NCBI RefSeq assembly: GCF_004962245.1
Contig: NZ_SUHQ01000012.1
Span: forward strand, 62,001-126,000
DNA: 64,000 nucleotides
From: Mesorhizobium sp.
GTDB taxonomy: Bacteria > Pseudomonadota > Alphaproteobacteria > Rhizobiales > Rhizobiaceae
Reading direction: 5' to 3'
The translations under genes were made by a program, and so were the position numbers. Positions 48,430 through 58,274 of this stretch are shown piece after piece. Under the pieces are notes generated by a model. That model saw only the letters and a list, made by a program, of their open reading frames with translations. It ran no database searches and was not told where the DNA came from. Position 1 is the stretch's first letter. The number at the start of each line of letters is the position of its first letter.

Positions 48430-48595
48430 GTCGCGGGCGTCTTCGACGATGCTGAAGCCATCAAAACGACGCTGCCGGGCAATCCTGGATAGATGTTCCG
48501 CGACACAGTAATTTTGACTTCTTGGGAGCCGATCGGCGGCGAATGTCGATAGTCCCTTTCAGCGCAAAACCTTCGAGATTGGCCGAGACATCCCT

Positions 48596-48662
48596 CCCTT
48601 CGTCATCCCAGGGTCTGCGCCGCGTCGCTTCGCTCCTTGCTCCGCCCTGGGATGACGAAGGG
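48596..48662. repeat. intergenic palindromic repeat, TCGTCATCCCAGGG family, copy 1
   Basis: 18-bp perfect arms CCCTTCGTCATCCCAGGG / CCCTGGGATGACGAAGGG. Confidence 0.85.
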
Positions 48663-48772
48663 AAGGAAGCTTCGGCCAATCCTAGAGGTTTGCGACAGGC
48701 GACTGGGATTTGCCACGATCGGCGTTCACTGCCGAAAGGCCCCGACCTGTCAAAATCACTGCGTCGCGGTCT

Positions 48773-50833
48773 CTACACCAGCCCGCGCTTGGCCATCATC
48801 GCCTCGGGCGACGGCATCTTGCCGCGGAAGGCGGTGTAGAGCTCTTCCGGGTCCTTCGAGCCGCCGGCGGCATAGATGTTCTTGCGCAGCCGCTCGGCAA
48901 GCGCCGGGTTGAACGGATCGCCCGTCTCCTCGAAGGCGGCGAATGCGTCGGCATCGAGCACCTCCGACCACATGTAGGAATAATAGCCGGCCGAATAGCC
49001 GTCGCCGGAAAATATGTGGCCGAAATGCGGGGTGCGATGGCGCATGGCGATGGTGTCGGGCATGTTGAGCTTCTCGAGCGTTTCGGCTTCGAAACGAAGC
49101 GGCTCATCCGGTGCATCCGGTCGCGCGTGATAAGCCATGTCGACCAACGCCGACGCGGTGAACTCGACCGTGGCGAAGCCGGCGCCGAAGGTGCGCGCCG
49201 CCAGCATCTTGTCGACCAGCGCCTTCGGCATCGGCTTGCCGGTCTTCACATGCAGCGCATGCTTTTCCAGCACCGCCGGAACCGTCAGCCAATGCTCGTA
49301 GAGTTGCGAAGGCAGTTCGACGAAATCGCGGCTAACCGAGGTGCCCGAGACCGATGGCCAGGTGACGTCGGTCAGCATGCCATGCAGGGCATGGCCGAAT
49401 TCGTGAAACAGGGTCTTGGCCTCGTCGACCGACAAAAGTGCTGCCTCGCCTTCCGGCGGCTTGGCGAAGTTCATGATGTTGTAGATGACCGGCTTGGAGC
49501 CATGGCCAAGATGATAGCCGGATTTCAGCGCGCTCATCCAGGCGCCGGAGCGCTTCGAGGGTCGCGCGAAATAGTCGGCCAGGAACAGCCCACGCTCGCT
49601 GCCGTCGGCATTCCTGACGACGAAAACACGTGCGTCCGGATGCCAGGTGGCAATGCCTTTCTTTTCCTCGAAGGTAATGCCGAACAATCGTGTCGCCACG
49701 TCGAAGCAGGCTTCGATGATGCGGTCGAGCTGCAGATAGGGCTTCAGCTCGGCCTCGTCGAAGGCGAACTTCTCGGCGCGCAGCTTCTCCTGGTAGAAGC
49801 GCCAGTCCCAGGCCGCGAATTTTTCGTTGCTGCCAGCCTCGGCCGCCAGCCGCTGCAACTCGGTCTGGTCGCTTGCTGCCTTTTCCAAGGCTTTCTCCCA
49901 CACCGGGTCGAGCAATGCATGGACCGCCTTCGGCGTCTTCGCCATGGTGTCATCGAGCTTCAGGGCGGCGAAGGAAGCGTAGCCGAGCAGTTTCGCTTTT
50001 TCGGCGCGCAGCCTCAGCATGTCCCGCACCACGGCGGTGTTGTCGGTGGCGCCGCCATTCTGGCCGCGCATGGTGAAAGCGCGGAAGGCGGTCTCGCGCA
50101 GGTCGCGCCGTTCGGAGAAAGTCGAGAACGGCTCGTAGATCGAACGCGACAGCGTGACGGCGTAACGGCCTTTCTGGCCGCGCATCTCGGCGGCCTCCGC
50201 CATCGCGCTTTTCAGGAATTCCGGCAGGCCGGCAAGGTCGGCTTCATCGAGGAACAGCGCCCAGTCTCGCTCGTCGGCAAGCAGGTTCTGGCTGAACGTG
50301 GTGCCGAGCGACGACAGTTCCTCATTGATCGTCGCCAGCCGTTTCTTACCCTCGGCGTCGAGCTTGGCGCCGGAGCGGACAAAGCTCTTCCAGGTCTTTT
50401 CCAGCACCCGCAGCGTCTCGGCATCGAGCTTCAGGGCTTCCCGGCGCTGATAGAGATCGTCGATGCGGGCAAACAGCCTCTCGTTCATCGAGATCGCCGA
50501 GGAATGCCGCGACATCTTTGGCGAGATGTCGCGCTCCAGCGCCTGGATCGCCTCGTTGGTGTGGGCGCCGGCCCGGCACCAGAAGATCGACGAGACATGG
50601 TCGAGCGCCTCGCCGCTGAGTTCCAGTGCCGCAAGCGTATTCTCGATGGTCGGCGTCTCGGCATTGCCTGATATCGCCTCGATCTCGGCCTCATGCGCCT
50701 TCAATGCAGCATCGAAGACCGGAGAAAAATCGCCATCGCCGATGCGGGTGAAATCGGGCAGGCCGAGCGGCACTTGCCAGACGGTCAGCGGATGGGTGGC
50801 GAGGTCGACGGCTTTCGTGGACGGCATGGGCAT
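48773..50833 (-). CDS. M3 family metallopeptidase (peptidyl-dipeptidase Dcp-like)
   Basis: TLFHEFGHALHGM zinc motif; 686 aa. Confidence 0.95.
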   Translation of the reverse strand: MPMPSTKAVDLATHPLTVWQVPLGLPDFTRIGDGDFSPVFDAALKAHEAEIEAISGNAETPTIENTLAALELSGEALDHVSSIFWCRAGAHTNEAIQALERDISPKMSRHSSAISMNERLFARIDDLYQRREALKLDAETLRVLEKTWKSFVRSGAKLDAEGKKRLATINEELSSLGTTFSQNLLADERDWALFLDEADLAGLPEFLKSAMAEAAEMRGQKGRYAVTLSRSIYEPFSTFSERRDLRETAFRAFTMRGQNGGATDNTAVVRDMLRLRAEKAKLLGYASFAALKLDDTMAKTPKAVHALLDPVWEKALEKAASDQTELQRLAAEAGSNEKFAAWDWRFYQEKLRAEKFAFDEAELKPYLQLDRIIEACFDVATRLFGITFEEKKGIATWHPDARVFVVRNADGSERGLFLADYFARPSKRSGAWMSALKSGYHLGHGSKPVIYNIMNFAKPPEGEAALLSVDEAKTLFHEFGHALHGMLTDVTWPSVSGTSVSRDFVELPSQLYEHWLTVPAVLEKHALHVKTGKPMPKALVDKMLAARTFGAGFATVEFTASALVDMAYHARPDAPDEPLRFEAETLEKLNMPDTIAMRHRTPHFGHIFSGDGYSAGYYSYMWSEVLDADAFAAFEETGDPFNPALAERLRKNIYAAGGSKDPEELYTAFRGKMPSPEAMMAKRGLV

Positions 50834-50946
50834 CTTTCGCTGAGTGAGGGGGCTTTCGCCGAATGGCTGTAGAGGCGAGGTGGGACCTTCGCCGATGTAG
50901 GGCGCCGGCGTCCCGTACGCAATATCGCGGCTGGCCAGGTATCCGC

Positions 50947-51381
50947 TCAGTAGGCGTCGCAGGTTTCCGCGATCGCCGCCTGCGAACCGGCGGTGATGCG
51001 GTTGTCGGTGATCGAGAAGGTTTCCTGCATCAGCATGTCGTTGTTGGGGAAATCATAGCAGGCGATCACCGTGGTGACGCCGCCCTCGGTCTTCTCGATC
51101 CGATGCCGGATCGCGGCGCCCGCGACGGCATCTTGCCAATCGTCGATCGAGTCGATGAACTCCTGCTTGGTCTGCACGACGCCGAGGTCGTCGAGTTTTA
51201 TGCGGACGTCGTCTGCAAGCAAATCCGACAGTTCGGTGCGATCGGCGACCAGCAGCGCAGCATACCAGCGGCCGATGAGCGCGTGGTCGTCGGCGCGGGC
51301 GGTGATGATCGAAAGCAGCAGCGTTGCCGTGGCGAAAGCAATCGAGCGCCAATTCTGCATCATGCGCCGCCTCCGTTCCAT
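50947..51381 (-). CDS. secreted SnoaL/NTF2-like protein
   Basis: Signal peptide then short cone-like domain pattern. Confidence 0.65.
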   Translation of the reverse strand: MERRRRMMQNWRSIAFATATLLLSIITARADDHALIGRWYAALLVADRTELSDLLADDVRIKLDDLGVVQTKQEFIDSIDDWQDAVAGAAIRHRIEKTEGGVTTVIACYDFPNNDMLMQETFSITDNRITAGSQAAIAETCDAY

Positions 51382-51456
51382 CGCGACGGACTCGATGGGC
51401 TCAATCTTCTTGTCTGATCGCGATCACATCCGAACCAAAGGGTTCGAGATCAGGGT

Positions 51457-52101
51457 CTATACCATTTCCGGCCGCTCGAAGTCACCGGTGTCCTTGTTCA
51501 TCACCCAGAGCTCGCCGGTCGAGATGTCGAACCAGGCGCCATGCAGCGACAGACGTCCCTTGCCCTCCAGGATCGAGACGCAGGGAAAGGTCCGCAGATT
51601 GGCGATCGAATAGCGGATCGAGATGCGTTCCAATGCGGTCTGGCGCTCCGTCGCTGTCATGAAGGTGCTGGAGGACACGGTCTCGGCAGCCGGCGCGATC
51701 AGGCTCATCCATTTGCCGATAAAGTCGCCGGACGAGAGGGGCGCGGCCGTGGTGTCGAGCGCCGCGCGGATGCCGCCGCAGCGGCCATGGCCCATCACCA
51801 CGATGTTCTTCACCTTGAGGCTCTGCACAGCGAATTCGAGCGCCGCCGAGGTCGAGTGGAATTCACCGTCGGGCGCATAGGGCGGCACCAGATTGCCGAC
51901 ATTGCGCAGCACGAAGAGTTCGCCCGGCCCAGCGTCGAAGATCGCTTCCGGAGCCGCTCGCGAATCACAGCAGGCGACGATCATCGTTTCCGGCGCCTGG
52001 CCATCCCGGGCAAGCGCGCGGTAGCGCCCGCTTTCGGCGAGATAGCGGCCGCTCATGAAATTTTGGTAGCCGGCGAGAAGGTGGTCAGGGAGATGAGACA
52101 T
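51457..52101 (-). CDS. carbonic anhydrase (beta class)
   Basis: ACCDSRAAPEAIFDAGPGELFVLRNVGNLVPP, VMGHGRCGGI. Confidence 0.95.
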   Translation of the reverse strand: MSHLPDHLLAGYQNFMSGRYLAESGRYRALARDGQAPETMIVACCDSRAAPEAIFDAGPGELFVLRNVGNLVPPYAPDGEFHSTSAALEFAVQSLKVKNIVVMGHGRCGGIRAALDTTAAPLSSGDFIGKWMSLIAPAAETVSSSTFMTATERQTALERISIRYSIANLRTFPCVSILEGKGRLSLHGAWFDISTGELWVMNKDTGDFERPEMV

Positions 52102-52283
52102 AGGCGGCGTCGGAGCCTTTCCGGATTAGAGGCGGCAGCTCTTCTAAGTCAGGAAGGCTCTAGCGGCAAAAGCCGGTCGCGAGCAATGCCAAATCACAGA
52201 GAACTGCAATTGCTATGCTGGAAGGCTCCTCATAGGGCCTTCGCCCAATGCAATTGCCTCGCCGATGGATGGGGCAAGGAAAT

Positions 52284-53057
52284 TCACGCCCAGATCGCCA
52301 CAGGGATGCCAAAACGGTCGGCGAGCGGGGGATCCGGAAACGGTCTTGCCTCGCCGCTGGCGATGCGGCCGGCGACCAGCATCATCGCAGCTGCGTCGAG
52401 GAAGTCATCAGCGGCCGCACCGCGCGGCGGCGTCTGGTCGAGAAAGCCCCTGAGATAACCGTGCCGGCCAAGCAGCGCCTTGCGTTCCACCATGCCCGCG
52501 GGGTTGACGGCGCCCTTGATCTTCTTCGGCAAGCGCATCGCCTGATCGCCGTTCAGCCGGCAGAAAGCGACCTCCGGATGCGATTCGAACACGCGGCTGC
52601 GCAACTCGGGCCGGGCGATCAGCACGGCATCGATCTCGCGGATCTTGGCAAAGATGCCGAAGGCCTGGATCGAGACGCCGCGTGGTGGATCGGAGGTCGC
52701 CTTCGCCACTTCGCTTGCCCGGCGATGCGCGGCATACCAGGCCTCGATCGTGGTGAAGTCATCCGTTTGCGCATAAAGTGCTGCACGCGAGGGGATGGCG
52801 AAGACGCTGGATTGCCGCGCGCCGAGCAGTGGCCGCACCAGTGCCTCCGGCCCGCGTCCGCCTTTTTGCGAAAGATCGGGCAGGCCGATCGGCATGTCTA
52901 CGGCCACCGTGGCATGGATCGGCAATGCATCGAGCAGTGCTGCGAAGCTCGGAAAAACACCTGCCGAGGGTGCGGCGCCCGGATCGCGGTAAACGGCGAT
53001 CCAGCCGGCCTTGCAGCCGTCGACACCGACAACCGTGACGCCATCCCTGGACGTCAC
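52284..53057 (-). CDS. DUF429 domain-containing protein
   Basis: VTVVGVDGCKAGWIAV...VAVDMPIGLPD; GTG start overlapping pdxY stop. Confidence 0.85.
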   Translation of the reverse strand: MTSRDGVTVVGVDGCKAGWIAVYRDPGAAPSAGVFPSFAALLDALPIHATVAVDMPIGLPDLSQKGGRGPEALVRPLLGARQSSVFAIPSRAALYAQTDDFTTIEAWYAAHRRASEVAKATSDPPRGVSIQAFGIFAKIREIDAVLIARPELRSRVFESHPEVAFCRLNGDQAMRLPKKIKGAVNPAGMVERKALLGRHGYLRGFLDQTPPRGAAADDFLDAAAMMLVAGRIASGEARPFPDPPLADRFGIPVAIWA

Positions 53058-53938
53058 GCCCTTCTGTCCCGCCCCGGATGCAGGAGATGGCGAAGCTGCA
53101 CCATCGCCATCGGATGCGACAGGCTCTGTGCATCGGTTTCGAGCTGCAATTCGTCGCCGCCGCGCTTGGCGGTGCGCGCCAGGATCTCGTAGACCGCCGC
53201 CGTGGTCGACTGCAGTGCCTTGATCGCCGGCTGGCCGGACAGGATGCGTGCCAGATAGACGGCCGCCGTCAGATCGCCGAGCCCATTGGGCGGCTTGTCG
53301 ATGAGGCGATGTTCGGCCAGCAGCGCCTGGTTGCCGTTGAGCAGCAGATTGCCGGTGCCGCCGGCCATCATCGCCGGCGCCGAGGTGACCAGCATGGTCG
53401 GTGGCCCGGCTTGAATGGCGGCCGACATCACCGCTTTCAAGTCGGGCAGCGGCGCTCTCGCCATCCATTCCAGTTCGTAGCGGTTGGGCGTGGCAATGTC
53501 GGCGATCGGCATCAGCCGGTCACGCATGGCGACGGCTGTCGCCTCCGGCACATAGAGCCCACCCGAATCGCCCATCACCGGATCGCAGATATAGACGGCG
53601 TCCGGCGTCCTCGCCTTGACCGCGCCGACCAGTGAGGCGACGGCGTCCGCCTGGCCGGCCTCGCCGAGATAGCCCGACAGCACCGCGCCGACCTCGCCCA
53701 GCCACGGCGCGCGCTCGAGATCTGCCATCAGCGCCTTGAATTGATCGAGCGGCGGCACGATGCGCGTCGCCCGACCATGGCCCGGATGCCAGGGCAGGAT
53801 GACGGTCGGCACCGCCCATACCGGAAAGCCCAGCGTCTCCAGCGCAAAGACGGCGGCGCGGTTGCCGACCGAGCCGCGCGCGACATGGCTGGAAATGACG
53901 ATGACCGCGCGCGGCGCGTCGGTTTGTTCGATGCTCAC
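53054..53938 (-). CDS. pdxY: pyridoxal kinase PdxY-like
   Basis: VISSHVARGSVGNRAAVFALETLGFPVWAVPTV, CDPVMGDSGGLYVPE. Confidence 0.92.
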   Translation of the reverse strand: MSIEQTDAPRAVIVISSHVARGSVGNRAAVFALETLGFPVWAVPTVILPWHPGHGRATRIVPPLDQFKALMADLERAPWLGEVGAVLSGYLGEAGQADAVASLVGAVKARTPDAVYICDPVMGDSGGLYVPEATAVAMRDRLMPIADIATPNRYELEWMARAPLPDLKAVMSAAIQAGPPTMLVTSAPAMMAGGTGNLLLNGNQALLAEHRLIDKPPNGLGDLTAAVYLARILSGQPAIKALQSTTAAVYEILARTAKRGGDELQLETDAQSLSHPMAMVQLRHLLHPGRDRRA

Positions 53939-53945
53939 GGGATTC

Positions 53946-54194
53946 CTAACTTTGGATGACGAAAAGCACGAGCCAGATCAGCAGGCCAATGGCGACAATG
54001 AGCCCCAGCGCCCGGCCAATGCGAGTGCCCCAATATTCGATCGGGTCCGACTGGTCGGCATCCGCCGCAGTGACGTGATCGCGCGCGCCCTTCGCGCTCC
54101 GCGCAAGGAACGACGTGCCGCTCGGATCGGTCTCACGTGCCACGCGCTCGATGATGCGGCGCGATTCGCTGTCGTTGTCCTGGCGTCCCGCCAT
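53946..54194 (-). CDS. small hypothetical membrane protein
   Basis: 82 aa with C-terminal TM segment. Confidence 0.65.
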   Translation of the reverse strand: MAGRQDNDSESRRIIERVARETDPSGTSFLARSAKGARDHVTAADADQSDPIEYWGTRIGRALGLIVAIGLLIWLVLFVIQS

Positions 54195-54354
54195 GGCGAT
54201 GTCCTTTTCACGGCGACGTTAACCCGTTCGCCCGGCCAATCACAGGGCCTGGCAGTGAATGATAGAGAACCAGTAACGCTCCCGCCGGAGGTCATGTTCT
54301 TGCGTGCGGATTGTGGTAATGCTTCGCCTGCCTGTCATACCGAGGGATCTTACC

Positions 54355-54993
54355 ATGCTTGCCCAGCGCCTTGCCTCTCCTTTCGTCTTCCGCAACCTGC
54401 CGGCCCTGCTGATGATGGCCATACTGTTGCCGCTGCTTGCCGGCTGCGGCTACAACACCATCCCGACGGCGGAAGAAAACGCCAAGGCCGCATGGAGCCA
54501 GGTACTAAACCAGTACCAGCGCCGGGCCGATCTCATCCCCAATCTGGTCGAGACGGTCAAGGGCTATGCCGCGCACGAGAAGGATACGCTCGATGCCGTG
54601 GTCGAGGCGCGCGCCAAGGCGACGCAGGTGACGGTGACGCCGGAAACGCTGAGCGATCCGGAAGCCTTCAAGAAATTCCAGGACAGCCAAGCCGGCCTGA
54701 CCAGCGCGCTGTCGCGGCTGCTGGCCGTGGTGGAGAATTACCCCGACCTCAAGGCCAACCAGAATTTTCTGGCGCTGCAGGCGCAGCTCGAAGGCACCGA
54801 AAACCGCATCGCGGTCGCCCGCCGCGACTACATCGAGGCGGTGAGGGAGTACAATTTGACGCTGAGGACCTTCCCGTCGGTGATTTGGGCGACCTTGTGG
54901 TTCCGCAGCAATCAGCCGTTCGCGAACTTCACCATCGAGGAAGACAAGATGCAGACGCCGAAGGTCGATTTCGGCGCCAAGCAGGGCGGGTGA
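54355..54993 (+). CDS. LemA family protein
   Basis: LAGCGYNTIPTAEENAKAAWSQVLNQYQRRADLIPNLVETVKGYAAHE. Confidence 0.95.
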   Translation: MLAQRLASPFVFRNLPALLMMAILLPLLAGCGYNTIPTAEENAKAAWSQVLNQYQRRADLIPNLVETVKGYAAHEKDTLDAVVEARAKATQVTVTPETLSDPEAFKKFQDSQAGLTSALSRLLAVVENYPDLKANQNFLALQAQLEGTENRIAVARRDYIEAVREYNLTLRTFPSVIWATLWFRSNQPFANFTIEEDKMQTPKVDFGAKQGG

Positions 54994-55040
54994 CCGGCGC
55001 TTAGTGAGCGCAGTCTCTATTTGACCTTGTACTCCGTCCC

Positions 55041-55196
55041 ACCCCCCTCTGTCCCGCCGGACATCTCCCCCGCAAGGGGGGAGATCGGCCGTCATCTGCG
55101 CTTTCGCCAATCTCCCGCGTCTGAAGGCGCGAGCCGGCAAGGAAGCTGCCAATCTCCCCCCTTGCGGGGGAGATGTCCGGCAGGACAGAGGGGGGT
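55041..55196. repeat. 45-bp near-perfect inverted repeat
   Basis: 55041-55085 ACCCCCCTCTGTCCCGCCGGACATCTCCCCCGCAAGGGGGGAGAT matches reverse complement of 55152-55196 with 1 mismatch. Confidence 0.93.
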
Positions 55197-56010
55197 GCGA
55201 AGGAACGCCAGCCTGATAATCTTGGGCTTCGTTCTAAGCCTTCTTTTCCTCCCCCTCACCGCCCTCACCGCCCTTGCCGCCGAATTGCCTGTTCTGACCG
55301 GGCGGGTCGTCGACAATGCGGGCATCATCGATGCCGCGACCAAGACGGCGCTGACCCAGAAGCTCGCCGACTTCGAGGCCAAGAGCTCTGACCAGATCGT
55401 CGTCGCAACGATTCCCAGCCTCGACGGCGAGGAGATCGAACCCTTTGCAAACCGGCTGTTCCGCGCCTGGAAGCTCGGCCAGGCCGGCGAGGACAATGGC
55501 GTGCTTTTGCTGGTCGCCAAGAACGACCGCAAGATGCGCATCGAGGTCGGTTATGGGCTGGAAGGCACTCTGACCGACCTGCACACCAAGCTGATCATCG
55601 AAAACGACATGGTGCCGGCCTTCCGCGCCGGCGATTTCTCCGGCGGCATAGCCAAGGCCGTCGACGACATGGTCATGGTGCTGGAAGGCAATCCGGAGGA
55701 GCTGGAAGCGCGCGGCGAACGCAACCAGCAGCCGCCATTCAACGCCGACGACCTGTTCTTTGCGATCTTCATAAGCATCTGGGCCATCATCTTCTTCGGC
55801 AGCATCGCCGTCTCTATCCTGCCGCCGATCTTCGGCAAGAGGATCGGTCCTGGCCGCTATCGCTGGCTGGGCATGACCTTCGAGCCGAGCCGGCGCTCGT
55901 CCGGTGGCGGAGGCTGGTCTTCGGGCGGGGGAGGCTGGTCCTCAGGCGGTGGCGGCTTTTCCGGCGGCGGTGGCTCGTCCGGCGGCGGCGGCTCATCAGG
56001 AAGCTGGTGA
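55195..56010 (+). CDS. TPM domain (YgcG-like) protein 1
   Basis: LTGRVVDNAGIIDAATKTAL...; Gly/Ser-rich C-terminal tail; GTG start proposed at repeat edge instead of 55021. Confidence 0.85.
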   Translation: MRRNASLIILGFVLSLLFLPLTALTALAAELPVLTGRVVDNAGIIDAATKTALTQKLADFEAKSSDQIVVATIPSLDGEEIEPFANRLFRAWKLGQAGEDNGVLLLVAKNDRKMRIEVGYGLEGTLTDLHTKLIIENDMVPAFRAGDFSGGIAKAVDDMVMVLEGNPEELEARGERNQQPPFNADDLFFAIFISIWAIIFFGSIAVSILPPIFGKRIGPGRYRWLGMTFEPSRRSSGGGGWSSGGGGWSSGGGGFSGGGGSSGGGGSSGSW

Positions 56011-56014
56011 CGAG

Positions 56015-56890
56015 ATGACAAGATACGCCATCCGCCCACCGATGTCCGACCGCTTCACCACCGTCGGTGCTGCCTTGGTGGCCATGGCGGTGCTGTTGCT
56101 GGTCGGCTTCACCGCTCTCGCCGCCGAACTGCCTGCGCTAACCGGGCGGCTCGTCGACAATGCCGGCATCATCGATGCCGCGACCAAGGCGGCGCTGACC
56201 CAGAAGCTCGCCGACTTCGAGGCCAAGAGCTCTGACCAGATCGTCGTCGCAACGATTCCCAGCCTCGACGGCGAGGAGATCGAACCCTTTGCAAACCGGC
56301 TGTTCCGCGCCTGGAAGCTCGGCCAGGCCGGCGAGGACAATGGCGTGCTTTTGCTGGTCGCCAAGAACGACCGCAAGATGCGGATCGAGGTCGGTTACGG
56401 GCTGGAAGGCACGCTGACCGACCTGCACACCAAGCTGATCATCGAAAACGACATGGTGCCGGCCTTCCGCGCCGGCGATTTCTCCGGCGGCATAGCCAAG
56501 GCCGTCGACGACATGGTCATGGTGCTGGAAGGCAATCCGGAGGAACTGGAAGCGCGCGGCGAACGCAATCCGGCCGACAGCTTTTCCGTTGATCCCATCG
56601 TCGTGCTGTTCATCATCGTGTGGGCGACGCTGTTTTTGGGCGGCCTGGCGATGGCGTTCCTGCCGCCGATCTTCGGCACAAAGCTGTCGCCGGGCGTGTA
56701 TAAATGGCTGGGCATGACATTCCGTTATGGCCAAAGGCGTTCCTCGTCCTCGGGCGGCGCCTGGACGACCGGTACTGGCAGCGGCTGGTCATCGGGCCGT
56801 TCCGGCGGCTGGTCGTCAGGCGGTGGTGGCGGCGGGTTTTCGGGCGGCGGCGGCTCGTCCGGTGGCGGCGGTTCTTCAGGAAGCTGGTGA
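56015..56890 (+). CDS. TPM domain (YgcG-like) protein 2
   Basis: Paralog of preceding gene, near-identical 424-bp core. Confidence 0.88.
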   Translation: MTRYAIRPPMSDRFTTVGAALVAMAVLLLVGFTALAAELPALTGRLVDNAGIIDAATKAALTQKLADFEAKSSDQIVVATIPSLDGEEIEPFANRLFRAWKLGQAGEDNGVLLLVAKNDRKMRIEVGYGLEGTLTDLHTKLIIENDMVPAFRAGDFSGGIAKAVDDMVMVLEGNPEELEARGERNPADSFSVDPIVVLFIIVWATLFLGGLAMAFLPPIFGTKLSPGVYKWLGMTFRYGQRRSSSSGGAWTTGTGSGWSSGRSGGWSSGGGGGGFSGGGGSSGGGGSSGSW

Positions 56891-56898
56891 GGCACGAC

Positions 56899-57537
56899 AT
56901 GGCAACACGACCGATCAGCCCCGAGGATCATCACCGCATCGCCGAAGCGATCCGCGCCGCCGAATCAAAGACCGATGGCGAAATCTACTGCGTGGTGGCG
57001 CTTGCCAGCGCCGGCTATTTCTTCCCGGCCGCCTTCATGGCGACGCTGGCCATGCTCTTCGTCAGCCTTGCAGTCGCCTATGGGCTGGAAGCCTGGTGGC
57101 TGTCGATCCGCGTGCCGCATTTCGTCATTGCCCAGCTTTTGGCGCTGGTCAGCATGCTTGTCCTGTTGTGGACAATGCCCGGCTTGCGCATCCACCTCGT
57201 GCCGAGGCGGCTGCGCTACCAGGCCGCGCACGCCAATGCGAGAAAGCAGTTCCTCGCCCGCAACGTCCATCGCACCACGGCACGCACCGGCGTGCTGGTC
57301 TTCGTCTCGATTGCCGAGCGCTACGCCGAGGTGGTCGCCGACAGCGGCATCGATGCCCAAGTCGGCCAGGATGTCTGGGACGGCGTCGTCAGCGACCTGA
57401 CCGCCCATGCCGGTGACGATCGTCTCGCCGACGGCTTCGTCAAGGCGATCGAAGCGACGGGCGCGGTGCTGGCCGAACATTTCCCGGTCTCGTCCGGCGA
57501 CAGCAACGAACTCGACGATCATCTGGTCGAGATTTGA
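56899..57537 (+). CDS. TPM domain-containing membrane protein
   Basis: RIAEAIRAAESKTDGEIYCVVALASAGYFFPAAF and VHRTTARTGVLVFVSIAERYAEVVAD. Confidence 0.85.
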   Translation: MATRPISPEDHHRIAEAIRAAESKTDGEIYCVVALASAGYFFPAAFMATLAMLFVSLAVAYGLEAWWLSIRVPHFVIAQLLALVSMLVLLWTMPGLRIHLVPRRLRYQAAHANARKQFLARNVHRTTARTGVLVFVSIAERYAEVVADSGIDAQVGQDVWDGVVSDLTAHAGDDRLADGFVKAIEATGAVLAEHFPVSSGDSNELDDHLVEI

Positions 57538-57657
57538 GTCGATTCCAAACGTGTCCTGACAGCATCTCTGCGGACCAGTCGATCGCCTGTGCGAAAGCAT
57601 CGCACCGGCTGACCGGACTCTTGCATTCGGGCGATGCCGGTTTATGGTTAGCCAATT

Positions 57658-58164
57658 ATGAACACGCTGAGCATCGATATCAGGAAGGCCGAGCCGCGCG
57701 ACGCGGATGCCATCGCCGACGTGCATCAGCAGGCCTGGCGCGGCGCCTATGCCGGCATCATTCCGCATCGCACGCTGACGTCGATGATCAATCGCCGCGG
57801 CGCCGCCTGGTGGGCGAACGCCATCCGTCGCGCCGCCACCGTGCTGGTCGTCGAGATCGGCGGCAAGATCGCCGGTTACGCCACGATCGGCAAGAACCGT
57901 GCCCGTGAACTCAGGCAGCAGGGCGAGATCTACGAACTTTACCTGCGCCCGGAATATCAGGGCATCGGCCTCGGCAGCCGGCTATTCTCGGCCGCACGGG
58001 CGAGGCTGGCCGACCACGGCCTGAAAGGCATGGTGGTGTGGGCGCTGGAGGACAACCAGAACGCGCTCGCCTTCTATGCCGGCGCCGGCGGCCGCGACGT
58101 CGCCGAGGGCGTCGAGATCTTCGAGCAGAAGGCGCTGAAGAAGGTCGCCTTCGTCTGGGAATAA
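57658..58164 (+). CDS. GNAT family N-acetyltransferase
   Basis: LYLRPEYQGIGLGSRLFSAARARL. Confidence 0.93.
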   Translation: MNTLSIDIRKAEPRDADAIADVHQQAWRGAYAGIIPHRTLTSMINRRGAAWWANAIRRAATVLVVEIGGKIAGYATIGKNRARELRQQGEIYELYLRPEYQGIGLGSRLFSAARARLADHGLKGMVVWALEDNQNALAFYAGAGGRDVAEGVEIFEQKALKKVAFVWE

Positions 58165-58274
58165 TGGCCCGGCATTCCTCTCCATAGGCTCTCAGTCTGC
58201 CTCAGCACCATTCGCCGCATTGCACCATGCGCCGCCGCCCGCTATCGGTCTCCAATCGAAAGAGGGATAAAGCC

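Noticed and set aside
48710-50671. 653-aa plus-strand ORF antisense to M3 peptidase
   Set aside because: Shadow ORF; the M3 peptidase with zinc motif is on the other strand
52284-53468. 394-aa version of the DUF429 ORF
   Set aside because: Extension overlaps pdxY out of frame; the DUF429 homologous region begins near the GTG at 53057
55195-56890. Gly/Ser-rich tails of the TPM proteins as a novel repeat
   Set aside because: Gly/Ser-rich C-termini are a common trait of YgcG/TPM family proteins, so not unusual alone
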